A DNA stretch of 53,571 bases from Bacteroidales bacterium (lineage in GTDB: Bacteria > Bacteroidota > Bacteroidia > Bacteroidales > Muribaculaceae): NCBI GenBank assembly GCA_030531495.1, contig JAUNNJ010000006.1, positions 1-53,571 on the forward strand. The letters are read 5' to 3'. The notes under the pieces are model-generated. The model was not told where the DNA came from, did not search any database, and saw nothing but the letters and a program-made list of their open reading frames with translations. Of the stretch, positions 15,485 through 23,914 are shown piece after piece (position 1 is the stretch's first letter; each line of letters starts with the position of its first letter). Both the position numbers and the translations under genes were made by a program.

Positions 15485-16978
15485 TTATTCTTCGTCGTAC
15501 TTGATGTTAGCAGCACGTTCATAACCGTCGCGTGGAGCAGCCCACATTGAGATAAGAACGAACATACCTACGATAGCCACAACAATGATTGTTTCGAATA
15601 CGCGAGTCCAACCAAATGCATCAGCTACATAACCAACGAGCAAACCGCTCAAACCAGAACCGAGGTAACCGAGGATACCAGCGATACCATTAGCACGAGC
15701 AGAAGCTTCCTTGGTGGCTTGGTTACCGAGTTCGATACCGATAAGCGCTTGAGGACCGTAGATGCAGAAACCTGCACCAACGAGAACAGCAGCAGTAATG
15801 GTGATACCGCAATCAGCAGGCAAGAAGCGGAAGATGGTCATGAAGATGGCAGCACCAGCCATGCACATTACGCACATACGGTGACCTTTACCCTTGAAGA
15901 TATGGTCGGTAGCCCAACCTGCGAACAATGTACCAACGATACCAGCGATTTCAAACGCTGCAGTGGTCCAAGTTGCGCTCTTAATGTCGAGACCGCGAGC
16001 TTCAGTCAAGAATTTAGGACCCCAGTCGAGCACACCCATACGCACTACATATACGAAGAGGTTAGCGATACAGAATGTCCAAACCCAACGGTTCTTCCAT
16101 ACCATTTCCATTTCGAATTTCTTACGAGCCTTAGCGCTCTTCTTGTTTTCGTTCAAGCCACCGAGACCAGTGTCAGGAAGATCAGGCAGACCCACTTCCT
16201 TAGGTTCGTCGCGAAGACCGATGAACACGAAGATAGCAGTTACCACTGCCAAGCAAGCAGGAGCATAGAAGCACCACTTCCAAGCGCCGATGTGAGCTGC
16301 ATAGGTTGCAGCTTGTTCCAAAGCCTTAGCTTCTTCCACACCATTTGCGGTAAGGTTTTTGATAATAGTATTGGTAACACCACCGTCGGTGCTCATATCA
16401 ACCCCCATAGTGCCCATGATGTAACCACAAGCTACTACTGCGAGAGCTGCACCAATTGAGTGAGAGCAGTTCCAGATACTCATCTTGGTAGCCAACTGAC
16501 TTGGGTGAATCCAGTGAGGAAGGATACGTGCACATGGAGGATAACCAAAACCTTGGAAGTATTGGTTGATGATGATAGTGACACCCATCACCATGATGAA
16601 CATGTTCACGAAGTCGGGACCTTCATTCACACCAGTGAACAAAGCGCTCAAGTTGGCACCATAACCAAAAAGGAAGTTTGACAACGCGCAGAGCAACAAA
16701 CCAGCTGCCATTACGATACGTCCCTTCACACGGTCGACGAGGTAACCATTGATGAAGCGAGAAAAACCATAAACCAGTGAGCCGGCGAAAATAATCCAAC
16801 CGAAGCTCTTGTTAGTAACACCGTATTCAGCAGTGATACCTGGCATGGCTACAGACATGTTCTTGCGAACAAAGTAGAATACAGCATAGCCAATCATCGT
16901 AACGAGGATGATGCGCCATTGCCAATTCAGGAATTTTTTCCTGTCTTTGCCTAAAGAGGCATAAACATCATTTGCCAT
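15485..16978 (-). CDS. OPA-family organophosphate:phosphate antiporter, GlpT/UhpC-like paralogue
   Basis: A 497-residue, 12-helix major-facilitator protein of the organophosphate:Pi antiporter family. Key family segments are YFVRKNMSVAMP (R38, matching the phosphate-binding Arg of TM1), GFGYPPCARILPHW, MSIWNCSHSIGAAL (His of TM5) and RMGVLDWGPKFL (second binding Arg). It is less like GlpT than its neighbour at 17023 and is closer to UhpC/UhpT-type members. It lies 44 bases downstream of that glpT with no terminator between, so it is probably co-transcribed. It might carry an intact glycerophosphodiester, hexose-phosphate or other phosphate ester, or act as a sensor; which one cannot be told from sequence. 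Confidence 0.88.
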   Translation of the reverse strand: MANDVYASLGKDRKKFLNWQWRIILVTMIGYAVFYFVRKNMSVAMPGITAEYGVTNKSFGWIIFAGSLVYGFSRFINGYLVDRVKGRIVMAAGLLLCALSNFLFGYGANLSALFTGVNEGPDFVNMFIMVMGVTIIINQYFQGFGYPPCARILPHWIHPSQLATKMSIWNCSHSIGAALAVVACGYIMGTMGVDMSTDGGVTNTIIKNLTANGVEEAKALEQAATYAAHIGAWKWCFYAPACLAVVTAIFVFIGLRDEPKEVGLPDLPDTGLGGLNENKKSAKARKKFEMEMVWKNRWVWTFCIANLFVYVVRMGVLDWGPKFLTEARGLDIKSATWTTAAFEIAGIVGTLFAGWATDHIFKGKGHRMCVMCMAGAAIFMTIFRFLPADCGITITAAVLVGAGFCIYGPQALIGIELGNQATKEASARANGIAGILGYLGSGLSGLLVGYVADAFGWTRVFETIIVVAIVGMFVLISMWAAPRDGYERAANIKYDEE

Positions 16979-17022
16979 AATTATTAATATTTAGAGTTAT
17001 TATTCCCAGATAAGTGTTGAAA

Positions 17023-18417
17023 TTACTTTTTGTTTTGCTCAGCAAGATATTTCTCTTCCTTATAGGTTAATCCCATGAAGAGAACAGACACGCCACAAGC
17101 AATGAGCAGCATGATGAATACCCAGTCGAGACCAATAGTGCTCATCACATAACCTACTACGATGTTTGCAAGCACCGCTGTACCAAGCACGTAGCCCATG
17201 AATCCTGTCAAACCAGCAGCAGTTCCGGCTGCATTCTTTGGAGCAAGGTCGAGAGCCTGAACACCAATGAGCATAACTGGACCATAGATGAAGAAACCAA
17301 TTGCGATAAGGCAACCGATTACCACAGCCACATTGTCGAGGTTCTGCCAATAGACTACGATAGCCACTGCTACGAGTGCCATGAAAAGGATTGTAGGCAA
17401 AGCGCGACGGCCCTTGAACACCTTGTCGCTCAACCATCCACAAATAATTGTGCCAGGAATAGCGGCAGCTTCGTATGCGAAGTAAGCCCAACCAGTGCTC
17501 TTGATATCGATACCCTTTTCGGTGAGAATCTTTGGAGCCCAGTCAAGACATCCATAGCGAACCATATACACAAATGCATTAGCAAATGCGATGTACCACA
17601 AAAACTTGTTGCTAAGCACGGTTTTGAAGATTTCTTTCACCGTAATGGCCTTCTCATCGGCTTTGCTATAATTTTTGGCAGCATGACCACTCCATTCTTC
17701 AATTGATTGAAGGCCACAAGATTGTGGGGTGTCGCGAATCATGCAATATGCGAGAATAGCAACCAAGATAGCGACAGCTGCAGGGAAAGCAAACGTACCA
17801 ATCAAGAAGTAGTAACTTTCATTTGTTTGATAGAACCATGAGCCAAACCACACAGCACCATAAGTAGCCATAGGGCCAACGAGAGCACCACCCACATTGT
17901 GAGCGCAGTTCCAGAAACTCATCCATGTACCACGTTCCTTGATAGAGAACCAGTGGGTCATCACACGACCACATGGAGGCCATCCCATACCGTTGAACCA
18001 ACCTACAAGGAAGTTGAGCACACACATTAAAGTGATGGCTGCTGACTTATGCTCCACACCGAGCCACTGAACTGGCACAATCATGAAGAGCATGGAAATA
18101 GCTGCAAGGACCAAACCAAGAGGCAAGAAACGCTGCGCATTACTGCGGTCGGAAATACTTGCCATAATAAATTTAGAGAATCCATACGCAATAGCATTCA
18201 TTGAAAGAACGATACCAAGTTCGGTTTCTGTAAAGCCGAACGCAGGATCGGTAAGCATTGGAATAGCCATTGAGAAATTCTTTCTCACAATGTAGAAACC
18301 AGCATATCCGATAAAGATGCCGATAAATACTTGCCAACGCAGTTTCCTGTACTTAGAATCAGCTTCAGGACCTGTCTGAGCTGGTTTATGAGCTGGAGGA
18401 GCTAAAAAACTTGCCAT
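17023..18417 (-). CDS. glpT: Glycerol-3-phosphate:phosphate antiporter GlpT
   Basis: A 464-residue inner-membrane antiporter importing sn-glycerol-3-phosphate in exchange for Pi. Alignment by eye with E. coli GlpT is continuous: GYAGFYIVRKNFSMAIP with R45 at the same number as the E. coli substrate-binding Arg, GMGWPPCGRVMTHWFS, FWNCAHNVGG (binding His near 165), MRDTPQSCGL, VYMVRYGCLDWAPK (second binding Arg), CGWLSDKVFKGRR and YGPVMLIGVQALDLAPK. It lies downstream of the glpABC terminator, so it probably has its own promoter in the AT-rich 18418-18515 stretch, though I see no good -7 box there. It supplies substrate to GlpABC. Confidence 0.95.
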   Translation of the reverse strand: MASFLAPPAHKPAQTGPEADSKYRKLRWQVFIGIFIGYAGFYIVRKNFSMAIPMLTDPAFGFTETELGIVLSMNAIAYGFSKFIMASISDRSNAQRFLPLGLVLAAISMLFMIVPVQWLGVEHKSAAITLMCVLNFLVGWFNGMGWPPCGRVMTHWFSIKERGTWMSFWNCAHNVGGALVGPMATYGAVWFGSWFYQTNESYYFLIGTFAFPAAVAILVAILAYCMIRDTPQSCGLQSIEEWSGHAAKNYSKADEKAITVKEIFKTVLSNKFLWYIAFANAFVYMVRYGCLDWAPKILTEKGIDIKSTGWAYFAYEAAAIPGTIICGWLSDKVFKGRRALPTILFMALVAVAIVVYWQNLDNVAVVIGCLIAIGFFIYGPVMLIGVQALDLAPKNAAGTAAGLTGFMGYVLGTAVLANIVVGYVMSTIGLDWVFIMLLIACGVSVLFMGLTYKEEKYLAEQNKK

Positions 18418-18514
18418 AATTAATTGTATTATTATCTTAATTATTATTTAATGTAATTTTTATTCTATAGTATTAACCAAGCGAATTCATCAACCTTGAT
18501 TTTGTAATATGAAA

Positions 18515-18560
18515 AAAATAAAAAAGTCGGCACTACAGCATCACGCGCGATGCCGACCTT
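18515..18560 (-). terminator. glpABC operon terminator
   Basis: The stem GTCGGCA (18526-18532) pairs with TGCCGAC (18551-18557). Runs of A on the left give Ts on the minus strand. It sits about 20 bases past the glpC stop. Confidence 0.85.
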
Positions 18561-18579
18561 GTATTACAAAATTAATTAA

Positions 18580-19827
18580 TTATGAATTCAATTTGATTGT
18601 TTCTTCCACATCGAGTGCATCAGCGATAATGCAAATTGGATTTTCCACTGGCACGCCTGTAGACATTTCAATTTGCCACTTGCAAGTTTCGCAGTCGGTC
18701 GACACGCAATCAGGAGCCAATTCCTTGATTTGCTTGAACAAACCTGCACCGATAGCTTGCGAAGTTTCGTAGTTTTCACGCTTGAAGCCGTAGGTGCCAG
18801 AGATACCGCAGCATTGCGAATCGAGCATAGTGAATTCCACACCAGGAATCATCTTCAGCAACTCAGTGCTGTAGAACACCCAACCCATGCGTTCCATGTG
18901 GCAAGCGCTGTGGTAAGCCACACGCTTCTTGTAGTCGCTGCGGAATGCAAGCTTGATTTTACCTTCGTCGAGCAAGTGGTAGAGGAAACGAGTGGCGAGA
19001 GTCATGCTTTCGCGCACATCAGCAGCCTCCAAGCCGAGAATGTGTTCATATTCGTCGCGGATAGTGAAGCAGCAGGTTGAACTTGTGGCAAGTGTCACTC
19101 TGCCCTCTTCCTTCGCCTTGCGGATAGATTCGATGTTGATGTTGCCATGCTTCTTAGCTTGGTCGTACAGACCGTTTGCAATCTTAGCCACGCCACAGCA
19201 TTTTTCCTTTTCAAGAAGTTGCACGCCATAGCCCACAGCATTCATAATCTTCACGAGGTCTTGACCAAGTTTTGGGAAGTTGTAGTTCACATAGCAGCCG
19301 TGGAAGTAGCTCACTTGCTTGTCGTATTGCGCCTGTTGAGCCTTTGCATTGCGCTTATACCAAGTTTCGAAACGCTTTGAGCTGTAAGCTGGGAATTGGC
19401 GATGCTTGTCTACGCCGATGGTAGAGTGCATCACACTCTTGGTGAGCCCCATTGCCAAAGTCATGTTTACGATTGGGGCAAAGCGGTTTGCCATAGTACC
19501 CACGAAGTCGGTGCTCGCAAGAATGCGGTCGCGAAGACTTGGCTTGTGGGTGCTGTATTTCATGCGGGCAGCTTGAATAATGTCGCCCACTTTCACATTT
19601 TGAGGACAAGCCACCTCACAGCGCTTGCAATTCAAGCACTTTTTGAGGTTTTCATCGAAGAACACAGGATTCTTCAGGCGATAACGCTCGCCATCAGGAC
19701 CAGCTTGCTTAGGTCCGGGATATGCTGGATTTACTGCCGACACTGGGCAATATACAGTACAAACAGAGCACTTCAAACATTGCTCAAAATTGAAAACGCT
19801 TTCGCTATTGATTTGTAAGTCTGCCAT
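18580..19827 (-). CDS. glpC: Anaerobic glycerol-3-phosphate dehydrogenase subunit C
   Basis: A 415-residue iron-sulfur membrane-anchoring subunit that passes electrons from GlpA to the quinone pool. Two ferredoxin-type [4Fe-4S] sets are visible: C17/C20/C23/C27 with P, and C64/C67/C70/C74 with P. Two cysteine-rich CCG domains follow (KCCGVAKIANGLY and QCCGISGTYGFK, each with a distal CHxxR-type partner), as in heterodisulfide-reductase-like proteins. It is the last gene of glpA-glpB-glpC and starts 9 bases after the glpB stop. Length and order match E. coli glpC. Confidence 0.95.
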   Translation of the reverse strand: MADLQINSESVFNFEQCLKCSVCTVYCPVSAVNPAYPGPKQAGPDGERYRLKNPVFFDENLKKCLNCKRCEVACPQNVKVGDIIQAARMKYSTHKPSLRDRILASTDFVGTMANRFAPIVNMTLAMGLTKSVMHSTIGVDKHRQFPAYSSKRFETWYKRNAKAQQAQYDKQVSYFHGCYVNYNFPKLGQDLVKIMNAVGYGVQLLEKEKCCGVAKIANGLYDQAKKHGNINIESIRKAKEEGRVTLATSSTCCFTIRDEYEHILGLEAADVRESMTLATRFLYHLLDEGKIKLAFRSDYKKRVAYHSACHMERMGWVFYSTELLKMIPGVEFTMLDSQCCGISGTYGFKRENYETSQAIGAGLFKQIKELAPDCVSTDCETCKWQIEMSTGVPVENPICIIADALDVEETIKLNS

Positions 19828-19836
19828 ATCGGTTGA

Positions 19837-21081
19837 TTATTTTAAAATGTTTTTCACTGCCTGTAATGCGGTAAGCATCGAAACGCCTGTTCCGTCGGCC
19901 ATCTTCACGCGGTTGTGACCGCTGAGCACCGAACCCACTGCATAGCAGTTGTTAATTACTTTACCATCTTTCTTTACATGGAGCTGCTGGTCGGTAGCTA
20001 CACCGAATTCCATATAAGGTTGGGCTTCAAACACATTGTATTTCACCCATTGACCATGATTATCGGCAGCTTCAACATCAAGGCCAAACACTGCTTCGGT
20101 CACCGCTTCATAGTTGCTGGTGAGACCACCGCTCACGAAAGAGCCACTGGCAAGGATGAAGTTGTCGGCTTTGAGGCAAGTTTCGGTCAGATTTTCAGTT
20201 GTGATACACTTGAGTGTGCCATTCTCAATCACACCACCAGTAGCCTTGTCGCCAGTGAGGTGCACGCCACCACCTGCAATAAAGCGCTTGCGAAGCAAGT
20301 TCTGCACACGAACTCCAGGGACCGATGGTGGAAGGGTGGCAATGAACTGCACTTGGCAATTCACGTTGGCCTTCAATTGCTGACTGAGAACAGAATCTGC
20401 GATACCGAGCACTGCAGGAAGGAGAACTACATCGTAGTTGCCACCTTCAGTCTGTTCGTTCACGGCAGTAGCCATACGCTTCACGATATCTTCGTTTCCA
20501 AGCACCTTGGCGATGTTGGCAGCACGCATTTCTGTAGGGCTCTTGCGGGCAGTTTCCAGTTCTGGAAGAGTGAAAGCCTTCACATCTACCTCAGCACCAA
20601 GACGGCGCAGACCTGCGGCAATAAACTTGGTTGGGAAGTCGAGATAGCCCATCACATTCACGAGTGCCACCTTCTTCCATGGAAGTTTGTCGGCTTGAGC
20701 AAGGGTTGCATAGTCGTTGATGGTGAGCCATGCAGGTTTTACAGCGCCCATTGGAGTGATGCGATAGTGGTTGGCCTTAGCATCGCCGTTCACTTTCACA
20801 CCTGCTTCGGTGAGCAGCGCCTTTGCTTCTTCAGCGAGTGCTTCCACATCACCACATTTTTTATAAGGGTGCTTATCTTCCAATGTAGCAATCACTTCGA
20901 GAGGATTGTTCACTGCTGCACCTTGTGCATCATAACCGAGCAAATCAAATGAGCCCGAATTGAAGTGCAGTGTGCTTTGGCCCATGCTCACGATAGCCAC
21001 ACGCTTACCGGCTTTTTGAAGAGCCAAACCGGCAGTAAGGCCACTAAGGCCTCCACCTATTATAATAGTGTCGAATTTCAT
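19837..21081 (-). CDS. glpB: Anaerobic glycerol-3-phosphate dehydrogenase subunit B
   Basis: A 414-residue FMN/FAD-binding subunit of anaerobic G3P dehydrogenase. The N-terminal dinucleotide fold is TIIIGGGLSGLTAGLAL, with GGGLSG at 9-14 and a downstream MGQSTLHFNSGSFDLLG segment characteristic of GlpB. A C-terminal FAD-type motif, AVGSVLSGHN, is also present. Its ATG overlaps the glpA stop by 4 bases, which indicates translational coupling. Confidence 0.94.
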   Translation of the reverse strand: MKFDTIIIGGGLSGLTAGLALQKAGKRVAIVSMGQSTLHFNSGSFDLLGYDAQGAAVNNPLEVIATLEDKHPYKKCGDVEALAEEAKALLTEAGVKVNGDAKANHYRITPMGAVKPAWLTINDYATLAQADKLPWKKVALVNVMGYLDFPTKFIAAGLRRLGAEVDVKAFTLPELETARKSPTEMRAANIAKVLGNEDIVKRMATAVNEQTEGGNYDVVLLPAVLGIADSVLSQQLKANVNCQVQFIATLPPSVPGVRVQNLLRKRFIAGGGVHLTGDKATGGVIENGTLKCITTENLTETCLKADNFILASGSFVSGGLTSNYEAVTEAVFGLDVEAADNHGQWVKYNVFEAQPYMEFGVATDQQLHVKKDGKVINNCYAVGSVLSGHNRVKMADGTGVSMLTALQAVKNILK

Positions 21082-22697
21082 TTCTTACCTCCTTCCTTTA
21101 CAAACTGGTTCAATCCGCAAAGGTCTTCGTAGACCATGGCGGTGAGCTGAGCTTCGTTGAGGGTTGCGCCCCAAGCCACTGGTTTCATACCTTTCCAGCG
21201 TTCGTTCACGAAATCAGCCAAGTCGGCAGCAGCCTCTTCGGCATGGTTGCCTTGGCAAAGCTGGCCAGCAGCGCGGCATGCACAGAGTTGACCTTGGCAA
21301 GTACCCATACCCATACGGGTGCGTCGGCGCAGGTCGATTAAGTTGGTCACATTCTGTTCGTTCACAGCGTAATCAACTTCTGCTACCGAAACACCTTCAC
21401 ATTCACAAACCAGCGATGATTCGAGAGTGTCGGCAGGCTTGATGTCTTTAGTGTAAGTGCCGTGACGGCCATCGGCAGTCTTTTGGGCAAAATTATATGT
21501 GCGGAGAGTTTCTTCCGATTTCTTCGATTCTGAGCCAGGAAGTGGAGTGGTTGCAGTTTCGCAAGCCTTGTTCACACCAAGCTTCTTACAAGCAAGGTCG
21601 GTCACCATTTCTGCCATCAGGCGGTAGGTCATCATCTTACCGCCAGTGATGGTCACGAAGCCTTCCATACCGTCGCGAGTAGCGTGGTCGAGAGTCACGA
21701 TACCGCGGCTGATGCTACGTCCGCTTGGGTCGTTATCGCTTGCCACCAATGGGCGAACACCTGCATAAGCGCGGAGAATGCGAGTGGTTGCAAGTGCTGG
21801 AGCGAGTTGGGCACCTTCGGTGAGAAGAACCTTCACTTCTTCATCGGTCACCTTCATGTCGTCGCAAGTCTCGATAGGCACACGGTCGCTTGTGGTACCG
21901 ATTACGCAGACTGCATCGTCAGGAACAAGGATGTCGGCGTTGGCTGGCTTGCGGCAGCGGTTGATAACCATGTTGTTGACGCGGTGGCCGAAAATGAGGA
22001 GAGCGCCCTTTGCGGGGAACATGTTCACTGTGATGCCAGCCATCTTGGCCACAAGCATACCCCATATACCAGCCGCATTGATGGTGAGGTCGGCATAGGC
22101 TTCACGCATTTCGCCAGTAAGTTGGTCGCGCATCTTCACGCCCACCACGCGAGTTTGGTCGATAATCAATTCTGTCACCTCGTGATATGTAAGAGTGTCG
22201 GCCCCATGGAGGCGAGCATCCACCACATTAGCCACTGTCAAGCGGAATGGGTCGATAGAAGCATCTGGAATTCTAACAGCACCAATAAGCGTTGGATTCA
22301 CCGATGGCTCGAGAATTTTTGCTTCAGCAGGGTCGATAATATCTGCACGGATACCTGCACGTTGGCACGATTCCACGAAAGTGGCTTGATAGCCGAGGTC
22401 ATCCTCTGGGAGGGTGATAAACAGACCGTCGGTTTCCTCCACGCAATGACTTGCAACTTTGCGCAAAATCATGTTTTCTTGAATACACTCAGTAGCAGAT
22501 TCCTGATCCGTTACAGCATAGCGAGCACCACTGTGCAACAAACCGTGATTTCGGCCCGTAGCACCTTGGGCATAGTCGAATCGCTCGATAAGCAGAACAC
22601 TGAGTCCACGCATAGCGCAGTCGCGAGCCGTACCCGCACCAGTGATACCGCCACCGATAACGATGACATCATACTTATTTTTCAATTTCACATCCAT
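21078..22697 (-). CDS. glpA: Anaerobic glycerol-3-phosphate dehydrogenase subunit A
   Basis: The 539-residue catalytic flavoprotein that oxidises sn-G3P to dihydroxyacetone phosphate. The FAD fold is IVIGGGITGAGTARDCA (GGGITG 15-20), with the GlpA/GlpD hallmark ATGRNHGLLHSGARYAV, then NAAGIWG and ITGGKMMTYRLMAE. The C-terminal BFD-type [2Fe-2S] domain has CECEGV and GTCQGQLCACR cysteines. That domain separates anaerobic GlpA from aerobic GlpD. It is the first gene of glpABC and is divergent from the DeoR-type regulator. A minus-strand promoter (TATATTTG 22827-22834, TTTG 22855-22858 at a 20-base gap) lies upstream and is embedded in TTTCG elements. Confidence 0.96.
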   Translation of the reverse strand: MDVKLKNKYDVIVIGGGITGAGTARDCAMRGLSVLLIERFDYAQGATGRNHGLLHSGARYAVTDQESATECIQENMILRKVASHCVEETDGLFITLPEDDLGYQATFVESCQRAGIRADIIDPAEAKILEPSVNPTLIGAVRIPDASIDPFRLTVANVVDARLHGADTLTYHEVTELIIDQTRVVGVKMRDQLTGEMREAYADLTINAAGIWGMLVAKMAGITVNMFPAKGALLIFGHRVNNMVINRCRKPANADILVPDDAVCVIGTTSDRVPIETCDDMKVTDEEVKVLLTEGAQLAPALATTRILRAYAGVRPLVASDNDPSGRSISRGIVTLDHATRDGMEGFVTITGGKMMTYRLMAEMVTDLACKKLGVNKACETATTPLPGSESKKSEETLRTYNFAQKTADGRHGTYTKDIKPADTLESSLVCECEGVSVAEVDYAVNEQNVTNLIDLRRRTRMGMGTCQGQLCACRAAGQLCQGNHAEEAAADLADFVNERWKGMKPVAWGATLNEAQLTAMVYEDLCGLNQFVKEGGKK

Positions 22698-22764
22698 TAC
22701 CCTTAAAACGTTTTTGAAGGTTGAAAGTATTTAGTTATAATATTTACGAGCAGTTGTTGAAGGC

Positions 22765-22915
22765 AAACGAAACTAAAAATTAGGGGTATAATTTTGTTTC
22801 GCAACCTTTTTGGTTTTTTTTCGCAACAAATATACCAACTTTTTCGTAACAAAACAAATTTTTACATATATTTCTCTTTATAATTTCGTAATAACGAAAC
22901 TCTTTCGTATATTTG
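22765..22915. promoter_or_regulatory. Divergent glpA/glpR promoters with clustered TTTCG operator elements
   Basis: For glpA (minus) the -7 box TATATTTG is at 22827-22834 and the -33 TTTG at 22855-22858. For glpR (plus) the -7 box TATATTTG is at 22908-22915. TTTCG elements start at 22797 and 22819 (both TTTCGCAAC), 22842 (TTTCGTAAC), 22884 (TTTCGTAAT) and 22903 (TTTCGTATA). Steps are 22, 23, 42 and 19 bases, close to multiples of two helical turns. TTTCGT-AATA-ACGAAA at 22884-22899 is a perfect palindrome lying where a -33 box would be. This is what a DeoR-family operator array looks like. Binding by the adjacent regulator is inferred. Confidence 0.68.
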
Positions 22916-22977
22916 TACTGAAAAGTACATATTAATCAAAAGTGAATTAATTTTTACTCAACAAAAGGTATTTAAGA

Positions 22978-23742
22978 ATGACGAAAGAGAAGCGACATCA
23001 AATCATAATGAACACCCTGCTGAAGAAGGGGTCGGCGCAAGTGACAGAGCTTGCCGACATCCTGCAGGTGTCGTCGGTGACTATCAGAAAAGACCTGACA
23101 GAACTTGAAAAGGAAAACAAGCTCTATCGCAGCCATGGCCGAGCTATCATGCTCAACCCTTTTACAAACAATCGTTCGGTCAACGAAAAGGAGAAGCTTT
23201 ACACCGAACAAAAAACGCTCATTGGCCGTGAAGCGGCAAAACTGATCACCGCCAACGACTCTATCATACTTGCCTCAGGCACAACAGTTCATGCCTTGGC
23301 TCGCAACATTGTTCCGATAGGTAGCCTGACAGCTGTTTCGGCATCGATTCAGGTGAGTGAAATACTATCGGAGCACGACAATATCGACATTCTTCAACTT
23401 GGCGGTATGCTTCGCCACAGTTCGCTTTCTGTGGTGGGCGAATATAGCGAAAACATATTGAAGAATTGTGCTTTCAGCAAGCTCTACCTGGGTGTGGATG
23501 GCATTGATTTTGAATTCGGATTCTCAACCACCGATATGCGCGAGGCCAACCTCAACCAGAAGATGATGAAAACCGCGCAAAAAACCATCGTTTTGGCCGA
23601 CTCAAGCAAATTCGGCAAACGCGGTTTTGCCAAAATCGGCGATACAGAAGAGATTGACGTCATCATCACTGATGCCGGGATTTCGTCGAAAGACCGCGCT
23701 GCGATAGAAGACCTTGGCATCGACTTGATTATCGCGAAATAA
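22978..23742 (+). CDS. glpR: DeoR-family transcriptional regulator, GlpR-like
   Basis: A 254-residue repressor of usual DeoR length. The N-terminal winged helix-turn-helix (about 5-57) contains ELADILQVSSVTIRKDL. The C-terminal DeoRC effector domain (about 75-235) has GREAAKLI, LASGTTV, LQLGGMLR, GVDGIDFEFGFST and LADSSKFGKRGFAKI. DeoR proteins sense phosphorylated sugars or polyols; E. coli GlpR senses G3P. It is divergent from glpABC and controls its own promoter region, judging from the operator array. The symbol rests on the neighbourhood, since DeoR specificity cannot be read from sequence alone. Confidence 0.85.
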   Translation: MTKEKRHQIIMNTLLKKGSAQVTELADILQVSSVTIRKDLTELEKENKLYRSHGRAIMLNPFTNNRSVNEKEKLYTEQKTLIGREAAKLITANDSIILASGTTVHALARNIVPIGSLTAVSASIQVSEILSEHDNIDILQLGGMLRHSSLSVVGEYSENILKNCAFSKLYLGVDGIDFEFGFSTTDMREANLNQKMMKTAQKTIVLADSSKFGKRGFAKIGDTEEIDVIITDAGISSKDRAAIEDLGIDLIIAK

Positions 23743-23756
23743 GCATACTCTTTTGC

Positions 23757-23779
23757 GGCAGTGAAAGGCTGCCTTTTTT
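23757..23779 (+). terminator. Terminator of glpR
   Basis: GGCAG (23757-23761) pairs with CTGCC (23769-23773), followed by six Ts. It sits 14 bases past the regulator stop. Confidence 0.75.
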
Positions 23780-23865
23780 CTAAATAAAACAAAAAAGTTT
23801 TCTTTTAAGTAGCAAAGGCTCCAGAATTCAATCTGAAGCCTTTGTTTTTCTATCAGTGAGCACCA
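23774..23865. repeat. 91-bp direct repeat copy A (carries a bidirectional terminator)
   Basis: Nearly identical to 25380-25470, with about four differences over the length. It includes a hairpin AAAGGCT...AGCCTTT (about 23814-23842) with a following T-run. Together the two copies bracket the broken ATPase gene. Confidence 0.85.
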
Positions 23866-23914
23866 CAGGATCATCTCACAAAAAATTGTTCAAGCAACAC
23901 CTTGAATAGATGTG

